From NCBI GenBank assembly GCA_013003075.1, contig JABDLJ010000041.1, positions 1 to 53,510 of the forward strand: DNA of 53,510 nt. Direction: 5' to 3'. The notes beneath the pieces were generated by a model. It was not told the origin of the DNA. It worked only from the letters and a program-made list of their open reading frames with translations, and searched no databases. The number at the start of each line of letters is the position of its first letter. The first letter of the stretch is position 1. A program made the position numbers and the translations under genes. This document shows, piece after piece, positions 26,861-33,696 of this stretch. The DNA is from Paracoccaceae bacterium (GTDB taxonomy: Bacteria > Pseudomonadota > Alphaproteobacteria > Rhodobacterales > Rhodobacteraceae).

Positions 26861-27231
26861 CGATCAGACCCCCTTATTTCTTCTTGCCGGCAATGGCCTT
26901 TGCGGGTACGAGCGTTGGTGTGGGTGCGCTGGCCACGGACAGGCAGGTTGCGGCGGTGGCGCAGGCCACGATAGCAGCCGAGGTCCATCAGGCGCTTGAT
27001 GTTCATCTGCGTCTCACGGCGCAGGTCGCCCTCGACGGTGAAGTTTGCGTCGATATGCTCACGGATGGCGAGAACCTCGGCATCGGACAGCTCGTTGACG
27101 CGGCGGGCCAGATCGATACCCACGGCTTCGCAGATGGATTGAGCCGAAGAGCGGCCAATTCCGGTGATATATGTGAGGGCGATCGGAACCCGCTTTGCAG
27201 TCGGGATGTTTACGCCGGCGATACGTGCCAC
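26791..27231 (-). CDS. rpsM: 30S ribosomal protein S13 with frameshifted C-terminus
   Basis: Residues 1-112 are ordinary S13 ([19 protein letters not shown] to [10 protein letters not shown]). After KG the usual [10 protein letters not shown] end is missing: the frame continues as [10 protein letters not shown] and runs 34 codons to a stop at 26791, 70 bases inside rpsK. The normal tail AIAGKKK plus TAA (26874-26876) is still present in another frame. Comparison with the usual S13 ending implies an 11-base deletion, explicable by slippage between two AAGGCC repeats. The S13 tail touches P-site tRNA and is not essential in E. coli. It may be a real mutation or a sequencing/assembly error. Confidence 0.85.
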   Translation of the reverse strand: MARIAGVNIPTAKRVPIALTYITGIGRSSAQSICEAVGIDLARRVNELSDAEVLAIREHIDANFTVEGDLRRETQMNIKRLMDLGCYRGLRHRRNLPVRGQRTHTNARTRKGHCRQEEIRGSDRWHAKRELRSAKSARTSPLAWRM

Positions 27232-27387
27232 GTGTCAGCTTCCTTTTCGTTGCGGGCCCGTAGTGCCAGGCCCTTTTTTCACAACACAAGCCCGAGGCGG
27301 ATTTTGCCACGGGCTTAATGAATTTCTCTGGTCTGTCAGCGCCGGGGAGCGACCCCTTAACTTGACGATTCTCATGCGAGATGGCGG

Positions 27388-27416
27388 TATGTATGGCGTT
27401 GCGGGAGTGGCGTCAA
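27388..27416 (-). promoter_or_regulatory. Predicted internal promoter for rpsM-rpsK-rpoA-rplQ
   Basis: Minus-strand TTGACG (27411-27416), 17-base spacer and TACATA (27388-27393), about 155 bases before rpsM and after adk. It gives the alpha operon genes a start of their own within the 279-base adk-rpsM gap. A 7-bp stem AAGCCCG/CGGGCTT lies in the leader. Confidence 0.5.
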
Positions 27417-27510
27417 GGGCGGGCGGGGGCCTGTCAAGAATTTTATTCTCGCTGGCCGCCGGCCCGCCGAATTTCGTCGCCCTGCTCTGCTCTGGCAGGA
27501 GATTTCCCGC

Positions 27511-28152
27511 CTAGCCGAGCGCCTTATCGATCCCTGCCGCGACCTCGTCTATTTCGCCAAGACCGTTCACCGGCTCAAGTGCGCGCGCGTGGTAGTAATA
27601 GCCGATCAGCGGCGAGGTCTTCTTGTAGTACTCCATCAACCGCTGCTTGAGGCTTTCGGCGTTGTCATCGGCCCGGCGCTTGAACTCTGCACCGCCGCAA
27701 TTGGTGCATTTGCCGTCCGCCGGCTGGGGCTTGGTCATGTCGTTGTAGACCTCGCCGCAATTGGCGCAGGTCGACCGCGCGGTGATGCGTTGCACCAGCG
27801 CATCATCGTTCACTTCCATCGCGATGACGGCATCAAGCTTGGTGCCGTGCTTTTCCAAAAGCGTACCCAGCGCGTCGGCCTGGGCCAGCGTACGCGGAAA
27901 TCCGTCAAAGATGAAACCGCCGCCGTGGTCGCCCTCAAGCTTTTCCTCGATCAGGCCGATCACGATCTCGTCGGTGACGAGATCGCCGCGGTCCATCACG
28001 TCGGCCACGATCTTGCCCATCTCGGTGCCTGAAGTGCGGGCCGCGCGTAGCATGTCGCCGGTGGACAGCTGGATCATGCCGCGCTGCTCTTCGAGGATAC
28101 GCGCCTGCGTTCCCTTACCGGCCCCAGGCGGGCCAAGTAGTATGATGTTCAT
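27511..28152 (-). CDS. adk: Adenylate kinase
   Basis: 213 residues. P-loop [11 protein letters not shown] at the start, [11 protein letters not shown] in the core, and a long LID domain with a four-cysteine zinc site (CANC ... CTNC), the zinc-binding type. It interconverts ATP, ADP and AMP. It overlaps secY by 4 bases, the usual secY-adk coupling. Confidence 0.96.
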   Translation of the reverse strand: MNIILLGPPGAGKGTQARILEEQRGMIQLSTGDMLRAARTSGTEMGKIVADVMDRGDLVTDEIVIGLIEEKLEGDHGGGFIFDGFPRTLAQADALGTLLEKHGTKLDAVIAMEVNDDALVQRITARSTCANCGEVYNDMTKPQPADGKCTNCGGAEFKRRADDNAESLKQRLMEYYKKTSPLIGYYYHARALEPVNGLGEIDEVAAGIDKALG

Positions 28153-29504
28153 CGTCTGGATGTCCCCTTCTTGCCGCGACGTTTCCCGCGCAGCTGAGAC
28201 TTCTCAATAAGGCCTTCGTACTGGTGTGCCAAGAGATGCGATTGCACCTGCTGCACCGTATCCATGCCGACAGACACGATAATCAGGATCGAAGTGCCGC
28301 CGAAATACGCCGTGATCGCCAGCTCGTTGCGCACCATTTCGGGGATCAGGACCACCAGCGCAAGATAGGCCGAGCCGACCGCGAGGATACGGGTGACCAC
28401 GTAGTCGAGATATTCCTCGGTTTTCCTGCCGGGGCGGATGCCGGGAATAAAGCCATTCTGGTTCTTCAGGTTCTCGGCGACGTCCTCTGTCTTGAAGGAC
28501 ACGTTGGCGGTGTAGAAGTAGGTAAAGAAGATGATCATGCCGGCAAAGAAGATCAGGTAAAGCGGCTGGCCGGGGCCGAAATAGGCCAGGATCGTCGACA
28601 TGATCGGGCCGGTCTGCGCGCCCGAAAACGTGCTGACCGTGGTCGGCAGAAGCAGTAGCGAAGAGGCGAAGATCGCCGGGATCACGCCGGCGGGGTTCAC
28701 CTTGATCGGCAGGTGCGACGAGCCGCCGTCATAGACTTTCATGCCCACCTGGCGGCGCGGATACTGGATGTGCACCTTTCGCAAGGCACGCTCCATGAAC
28801 ACCACGAAAACCAGGGTCGCGATCAGCATCAGGCTGACGCCGATGATGACGGCCGGTGAAATCGCGCCCGAGCGGCCCGAGGCGAAGAACTGCGCCAGGG
28901 CGGCCGGGATTTCGGCGATGATGCCAACGAAGATGATCAGCGAGATCCCGTTGCCGACGCCGCGCTGGGTGATCTGCTCTCCCAGCCACATCAGGAACAT
29001 CGTGCCGCCCACCAGGGTGATCACGGTGCCGGCGCGGAAGAACCAGCCGGGATCGGTTGCAAGACCGCCTGCCTCCAGCGAGGCGGCAAGCCCGTAGCCC
29101 TGCACGGTGGCAAGAAGCACAGTGAAATACCGCGTGTACTGGTTGATCTTCATGCGGCCCTGCTGGCCTTCTTTCTTCAGCTGCTGCAGGGGCGGCCACA
29201 TGGCGGCCAGAAGCTGCACGATGATCGAGGCCGAGATGTAAGGCATGATGCCCAGCGCGAAGATGCCCATGCGGCTGATCGCGCCGCCGGTGAACATGTT
29301 CAGAACGCCGCCGAGACCGGCTGCCGCCTGATCCATGAACTCACGCAGCGCGTTACCGTCAATGCCCGGAACCGGGATATAGGTACCGATGCGGTAGACG
29401 ATCAAAAGCCCGATCGTGAACACGATGCGCTGGCGCAGTTCGGTTGCCTTGCTGAAGGTGCTCCAACTGGCGTTTGCCGCCATTTGTTCCGCTGCAGATG
29501 CCAT
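28149..29504 (-). CDS. secY: Preprotein translocase subunit SecY
   Basis: 451 residues with ten membrane helices forming the Sec channel. Recognisable parts: [58 protein letters not shown], and the C-terminal cytoplasmic tail [20 protein letters not shown]. It follows rplO with a 107-base gap that holds two hairpins. Confidence 0.97.
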   Translation of the reverse strand: MASAAEQMAANASWSTFSKATELRQRIVFTIGLLIVYRIGTYIPVPGIDGNALREFMDQAAAGLGGVLNMFTGGAISRMGIFALGIMPYISASIIVQLLAAMWPPLQQLKKEGQQGRMKINQYTRYFTVLLATVQGYGLAASLEAGGLATDPGWFFRAGTVITLVGGTMFLMWLGEQITQRGVGNGISLIIFVGIIAEIPAALAQFFASGRSGAISPAVIIGVSLMLIATLVFVVFMERALRKVHIQYPRRQVGMKVYDGGSSHLPIKVNPAGVIPAIFASSLLLLPTTVSTFSGAQTGPIMSTILAYFGPGQPLYLIFFAGMIIFFTYFYTANVSFKTEDVAENLKNQNGFIPGIRPGRKTEEYLDYVVTRILAVGSAYLALVVLIPEMVRNELAITAYFGGTSILIIVSVGMDTVQQVQSHLLAHQYEGLIEKSQLRGKRRGKKGTSRR

Positions 29505-29582
29505 ATCTCGGGGTCTCTTTCATGCAAGCGCCGCCGGCCCGTTTTCCGGACGGCGGCGCATAGGAAAACATTCCAAGTTAAG

Positions 29583-29603
29583 TAAGGGCCGCTTGGGCCC
29601 TTA
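29583..29603 (-). promoter_or_regulatory. Hairpin in the rplO-secY gap
   Basis: An 8-bp perfect stem TAAGGGCC/GGCCCTTA with a 5-base loop sits 8 bases after the rplO stop. A second GC-rich hairpin (about 29529-29559) follows before secY. Neither has a T-run, so they are more likely attenuation or RNA-stability elements than terminators. Confidence 0.4.
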
Positions 29604-29611
29604 ACAACCTC

Positions 29612-30085
29612 TTATTCAGCCGCCGACGCAGTCGTGACCGAAAGCGAGCCGCCAGCCTTCTCGACCGCATCGATGGCCGACTTGGACGCGCCGGTGACCG
29701 ACAGTTTCACCTTGGCGGAAAAATCGCCCTTGGCGAGAATGCGCACGCCGTCCTTCTTGCGGCGCACCAGACCGCTTTCGACCAGCGTGTCCTCGGTGAT
29801 CTCGCCCTTTGTATCGAGTTTCTTGGCGTCGATGAACTTCTGGATAAGGCCAAGGTTCACAACGGCAAAAGCCTTGCGGTTGCGCATATTGAAGCCGCGC
29901 TTCGGCAGCCGCTGGTAAAGCGGCATCTGGCCGCCCTCGTAGCCCTTGATCGCCACGCCCGAGCGGGATTTCTGACCCTTGATGCCACGGCCACCGGTCT
30001 TGCCGGTGCCAGAGCCGGGGCCCCGGCCGATGCGCTTGCGGGATTTGGTCGCGCCGGGATTGTCCCTCAGTTCGTTCAGTTTCAT
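29612..30085 (-). CDS. rplO: 50S ribosomal protein L15
   Basis: 157 residues: [38 protein letters not shown] basic N-terminus, GFEGGQMPL-like [17 protein letters not shown] core and a C-terminal domain ending SVTTASAAE. Normally rpmD lies immediately upstream; here the nearest ribosomal gene upstream (rpmD) is 10.8 kb away. The gene has its own promoter at 30326-30354 and GAGGAG about 7 bases before the ATG. Confidence 0.96.
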   Translation of the reverse strand: MKLNELRDNPGATKSRKRIGRGPGSGTGKTGGRGIKGQKSRSGVAIKGYEGGQMPLYQRLPKRGFNMRNRKAFAVVNLGLIQKFIDAKKLDTKGEITEDTLVESGLVRRKKDGVRILAKGDFSAKVKLSVTGASKSAIDAVEKAGGSLSVTTASAAE

Positions 30086-30159
30086 GTCGCTTCTCCTCTT
30101 GCCGGATGCGGCCCCCAGCGACGGGAGCGGCCGACCACGGCATGTTCATTTTTCGCAGC

Positions 30160-30280
30160 GTGCGCATCCGCGCCCGCCTGTTCTTCGCCTCCTACGCCCC
30201 GAAATCGGGGGCGCTTCAGCTTTGTACGCTGCGGCGCCAGGTGGCCTGCCGCTTTGTACGGGGGGCGGCCCGCGCGCACC
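30160..30280 (-). promoter_or_regulatory. Structured 5' leader of rplO
   Basis: Between the predicted promoter and rplO lies a leader of about 235 bases. It holds two direct copies of CGTACAAAGC (near 30221-30231 and 30250-30261) and a hairpin with stem CGCCCC/GGGGCG around 30194-30212. There is no T-run. It could be a binding site for a regulatory ribosomal protein, but nothing identifies the ligand. Confidence 0.3.
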
Positions 30281-30325
30281 TGTCGCGAGAGCCTTTGTGA
30301 CTCGCCTGCGGCGCGCCACCGGCGG

Positions 30326-30354
30326 GGTATAGGGGAAGGACGCAAAGCGTGCAA
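30326..30354 (-). promoter_or_regulatory. Predicted promoter for rplO-secY-adk-...
   Basis: Minus-strand TTGCAC (30349-30354), exactly 17 bases, then TATACC (30326-30331). This matches the CTTGCA...CTATA pattern of strong housekeeping promoters in Rhodobacteraceae, and sits about 240 bases upstream of rplO. It explains how the distal ribosomal genes are expressed after separation from rpmD. Confidence 0.7.
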
Positions 30355-30421
30355 GTGCTTGTGATGCGGGTTGCCCGCACAGCGGACAAGCGGCGCCTCC
30401 GGTTTTCTTGTGGCCTCGTGT

Positions 30422-30630
30422 TCAACTGTTGCGGCTCCAGTGCACGACGAGGGCCGGAATGCTCACGAAGACCACGAAAAGCGCCACGAAATTCATAAGG
30501 TGGAAGACGGCAAAGGGTGACAATGGCAAAGGGTGACAATTACATAGGGTGACAATGACAGGCTCGGTTCCAGCCAACGCACCAATCCCGCCAGAACCGC
30601 CAGAACAAGAACAAAAGCAGCCGGCAACAT
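30422..30630 (-). pseudogene. Small membrane protein ORF broken by a 16-bp tandem triplication
   Basis: From an ATG at 30630 the frame reads a hydrophobic helix (AAFVLVLAVLAGLVRWLEPS) into three 16-base repeats and then stops. If two of the three repeat units (32 bases) are removed, the frame continues into a second helix (FVALFVVFVSIPALVV) and ends at the TGA at 30422, giving a coherent 58-residue two-helix protein. There is no good ribosome binding site before 30630, so the original gene may have begun further upstream. No family was recognised. Confidence 0.45.
30510..30557. repeat. Three tandem copies of a 16-bp unit
   Basis: Units at 30510-30525, 30526-30541 and 30542-30557 share the core AGGGTGACAAT. 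Units 1 and 2 differ only at the last base; unit 3 has two further changes at the start. The unit length is not a multiple of 3, so copy-number change shifts the reading frame of any gene across it. Confidence 0.9.
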
Positions 30631-31340
30631 CCTGAAATCTCGCGGCTACAGATACCCCCCGTAGCAAGAGAACGCAAAGCAGCGCTGGCGATGGCAGCAT
30701 GTTGGCAGCCGGCAGCGCGAAGCTGTCAGTCAGACAGAGCGCAGCGCAGCCATAGGCTCCGATTTGAACCATTGCAGCGACTGTAAGGGCTGTTTGCCAT
30801 CGCCGGCTTCACGTGAGATCCGCCGAAACCTTCAAAGGCATAACTACCGCCGTACCAAGTGAAATCTGCACGAAAGACTAGAGGACACACCCCGTCACAG
30901 TGCCTGCTTGCGAAAGACCCCGTGCCGGTTTGCGCCAAAGAGAGGCGCGGTCACCAGAGACAGAAACAGACCAGCAAGCTACCGCTCCAGCGCTATGCCG
31001 CGGGGCCGACGCGCCTGCAAAAACGCGAGGAACGCCGCACTCTCGTTTGCAGGCATGAAGTCAGTGAGCGCGGCGCCGAGTTCGCTCATGTTGGTGACCT
31101 TGCGAAGCCGGACTTGGCTTGCCAATACAGTGTCAGAGAGCCTTGGCGAGCCAGCCGGTCACTCCGTTTCCACTCTGCTCCGGCTGGCTACCACAAATCG
31201 TCTGCGATCTTTCGACGGGATCATACGAGCCTCCTGCCTTTTTGACCGAACCGACAGCACCGCGCCTTGTTCTCGGTCAAGGTCTGCAACGAGCCGTCAC
31301 ATAACATCTCATCGTCGAAGCTTAACAAGACTGGCACCCA
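30631..31340. other. Stretch without convincing intact genes at the rplO edge of the insertion
   Basis: No ORF here has a convincing start and family match. On the minus strand 30979-31224 reads as an 81-codon frame (start MIPSKDRRRFVV, end LQARRPRGIALER) with a single in-frame TGA at 31159-31161; it may be a decayed small gene. Another minus frame near 30726-30900 (FTWYGGSYAFEGFGG) is open but unrecognised. The stretch looks like degraded accessory DNA. Confidence 0.4.
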
Positions 31341-32381
31341 ATGAAACGACACCAGACGGCAGATATGCACTCAGCCAAGTCGCCAAGGCTTTCGATCGTG
31401 ACCGGGGCTTCCAGCGGCTTGGGCCGTGCGCTGTTCGTCTTCAACCGTACCTTTTTCATGGGCTTTTTCTTTCTGATCTCCGGCTACTTCCTGGATGCCA
31501 GCCTTGCCCGCAACGGCCCCTGGGGCGTGATCCGCAACCGCCTTGTCCGGCGTGGCATACCGCTGGTCGTGGTTGTGGTTTTCGTATTTGGATCAATCGG
31601 ATACGCGCTTTATGGCGCAGCGCTGGGGTATCTGGAGTTCATCTTTCCCAACTACCTCGGCGGCGGAAATGCAGAGTTTGGCCATCTGTGGTTCATTGCG
31701 CATCTGCTGGTCTACGTGGTGCTTTACGTGCTGCTGCGCGGCCTTTTCCCGGTGCTTGGGACCGCCGGAGCGCACCTGGCTCCACCCGGCAATCTTGCCA
31801 TCGCCTCCTACGCGGTGATGATCGGCGGGGTGCTGGCCCTGGTGCGGCTGACTTGGCCGATCGACACCTGGGTGCGGGTTTTCGGACTTGTTCCCGGCGA
31901 GCCGGCACATATGCCGTTCTACCTCTCGCTGTTCGGCATTGGCATCCTTGCCGGACGGGCGGCCTGGTTTGACCGGCTTCAAGTTCGCGTTGCGCTGGTT
32001 TGGTTCGCGGGCGGCGCGGCGATCTTTGCGGTACTCGCCGTTCTGGCGACCCCGCGACTGGCGCAGCCCGACACCGCGGCCATGCGCATCGCCTGGGCGC
32101 TGTTGGAGCCGGTGGTCGGCATCGGGATGATCCTGGGCCTAATTGTTCTGTTTCGGCGCTACCTGGCCTCGACCGGACCCTGGCTGCGACGGCTGGAGGG
32201 CAATATCTACGGTATCTACCTGATCCATCTCTTTGTCGTGATTGCCTTTCAGATGGCGCTTGTCGGCATGGCGTGGCCGGCCCTTTTGAAGTTCTGCGTG
32301 GTCACCTTCGGGACCCTGGCGATCTCTTGGCCGGTCATCGCGGTTTTGCGCCGAGTTCCGGGTGTCCGCACGGTGATCTGA
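31341..32381 (+). CDS. Chimeric ORF: SDR N-terminus fused to an acyltransferase-3 family membrane protein
   Basis: A 346-residue frame. Residues about 17-31 read SIVTGASSGLGRAL, the NAD-binding start of a short-chain dehydrogenase. From about residue 32 it switches to FVFNRTFFMGFFFLISGYFLDASLARNG, the inside of an acyltransferase-3 membrane protein, followed by about eight more membrane helices to the end. The N-terminal helix and catalytic His region of acyltransferase 3 are missing. This looks like a deletion joining two genes, so the product is probably non-functional. No clear ribosome binding site precedes the ATG. Confidence 0.7.
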   Translation: MKRHQTADMHSAKSPRLSIVTGASSGLGRALFVFNRTFFMGFFFLISGYFLDASLARNGPWGVIRNRLVRRGIPLVVVVVFVFGSIGYALYGAALGYLEFIFPNYLGGGNAEFGHLWFIAHLLVYVVLYVLLRGLFPVLGTAGAHLAPPGNLAIASYAVMIGGVLALVRLTWPIDTWVRVFGLVPGEPAHMPFYLSLFGIGILAGRAAWFDRLQVRVALVWFAGGAAIFAVLAVLATPRLAQPDTAAMRIAWALLEPVVGIGMILGLIVLFRRYLASTGPWLRRLEGNIYGIYLIHLFVVIAFQMALVGMAWPALLKFCVVTFGTLAISWPVIAVLRRVPGVRTVI

Positions 32382-32382
32382 A

Positions 32383-32430
32383 GGCACGGCAGGCCCAGTA
32401 CAGGCCCAGTAAAGGCCCGGCGCAGGCCCG
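32383..32430. repeat. Short AGGCCCAGTA-type direct repeats
   Basis: Just after the chimeric ORF, four near-copies of a 10-11-base unit (core AGGCCC) follow one another. The rest of the 32382-32676 gap contains an Fnr-like box and no gene. Confidence 0.5.
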
Positions 32431-32589
32431 AACCCGGATCCAAGCCCGCAGGGTCCTTCGGACGGTCGCGATTGGAGTGATCAAGTTCTCCTGTGTTGCG
32501 CTCGCACGCTGTGCAGGTGGTCAAATCTGCCCGTCGCCGATCGCTGCGGCGGCCCGCGTTCGCCGCTTGGGCCGGCGCCGTCCCTGTCA

Positions 32590-32603
32590 TTGACGCGGAT
32601 CAA
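32590..32603 (+). promoter_or_regulatory. FNR/FixK-type operator (TTGAC-N4-ATCAA)
   Basis: TTGACGCGGATCAA differs from the FNR consensus TTGAT-N4-ATCAA at one base. It lies 74 bases before the start of the HlyD-like gene on an otherwise gene-free stretch, a normal distance for activation by a Crp/Fnr regulator such as FnrL. This suggests low-oxygen control of the hlyD-rbbA-yhhJ operon. Confidence 0.5.
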
Positions 32604-32676
32604 GGCGCTGTACCGCAATTGCTGCAATCTGAACCAATTGAATGTGCCGACGATCAGACCGCACCGGAGGCAAAAG

Positions 32677-33696
32677 ATGACTGGAAGACCTATTTCAATT
32701 GTGGCGGCGATCCTGCTTCTGGCCGGCGCCGCGTATTACTATTTCGCATTTCAGGAAGACCAGATGCTTCCCGAGGGCATTGCCAGCGGCAATGGCCGCG
32801 TCGAAGCCGTTCAGGTCGATGTGTCCACCAAGATCCCCGGCCGGGTCAGCGAGATCATGGTCCGCGAAGGTGACCTTGTCGATAGCGGCGATGTGGTGGC
32901 ACAGATAGACGTGGCGCAGCTTGAGGCGCAATTCATTCGCGCACGGGCAGAGATCGCCAGCGCGAAAAGCCAGGTCGCCGCGGCGCAGGCGCAGGTGGTG
33001 GTGGCCCGAAACCAGCTTGAGCTAACGAAGAAAAAGCTCAGCCGCACGGAGAAGCTGCTGGCGCGCGGCAACGTCAGCCGCGAGACCTACGATATCGAAG
33101 AGACCGAACGGAATGTCGCGCGGGCCAGCGTCGACGGCGCTGAAGCCAATCTTCTTTCGGCACTGCGCAACGTGGCGGCCGCGAATGCGGTTGCCGATGA
33201 GATCGCCACCCGGATCGCCGACGCCGAATTGACATCGGCCGTCTTCGGGCGCGTGCTTTATCGGCTGGCCGAGCCTGGTGAGGTGCTGGGGGCCGGCGGC
33301 AAGATCCTGACGATCGTGAACTATGAAGATGTCTACATGGAGATCTTCCTGCCGGCGCACGAGGCGCACCTGGTCAACATCGGCAGCGAGGCGCGTCTGA
33401 AGCTCGATATCTGGGACTTCGGCATCCCGGCAACGGTCAGTTTCGTTTCGCCGGAATCCCAGTTCACGCCCAAACAGGTCGAGACCCAATCAGAGCGCGA
33501 CAAGTTGATGTTCCGGATCAAGATCCGGCCCGATCAAGAGCTTGTCCAGCACAACGTGGAACGCGTGAAGGCCGGTCTGCGCGGGGTCGCTTATGTCCAT
33601 CTCGATGGGTTCCCCGAGCCTGACTGGTCGTCCTTCCTGCCAGACCTACCGCCCGAGGCGTTGCCCAGTGCAGCAGGCGGCGAAAATGGTTCCTGA
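32677..33696 (+). CDS. HlyD-family membrane fusion protein (YhiI-like)
   Basis: 339 residues. One N-terminal membrane anchor (ISIVAAILLLAGAAYYYFAF), then the split biotinyl-lipoyl domain (GNGRVEAVQVDVSTKIPGRV), a long coiled coil rich in Ala/Gln (about residues 85-190), the returning lipoyl half and a beta barrel. It links an inner-membrane pump to the outer membrane. ATG at 32677 has GGAGG 7-8 bases upstream. It overlaps the ABC gene by 11 bases and, with the two following genes, matches the E. coli yhiI-rbbA-yhhJ order. Confidence 0.9.
   Translation: MTGRPISIVAAILLLAGAAYYYFAFQEDQMLPEGIASGNGRVEAVQVDVSTKIPGRVSEIMVREGDLVDSGDVVAQIDVAQLEAQFIRARAEIASAKSQVAAAQAQVVVARNQLELTKKKLSRTEKLLARGNVSRETYDIEETERNVARASVDGAEANLLSALRNVAAANAVADEIATRIADAELTSAVFGRVLYRLAEPGEVLGAGGKILTIVNYEDVYMEIFLPAHEAHLVNIGSEARLKLDIWDFGIPATVSFVSPESQFTPKQVETQSERDKLMFRIKIRPDQELVQHNVERVKAGLRGVAYVHLDGFPEPDWSSFLPDLPPEALPSAAGGENGS

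Noticed and set aside
30082..30354. Minus-strand 90-codon ORF directly before rplO
   Set aside because: It covers the predicted rplO promoter and leader and has no protein-like composition; it is best explained as untranslated leader.
30908..31972. Plus-strand 354-codon open frame overlapping the chimeric acyltransferase
   Set aside because: Arg/Cys/Pro-rich, no start signal, and overlaps a frame with clear membrane helices.
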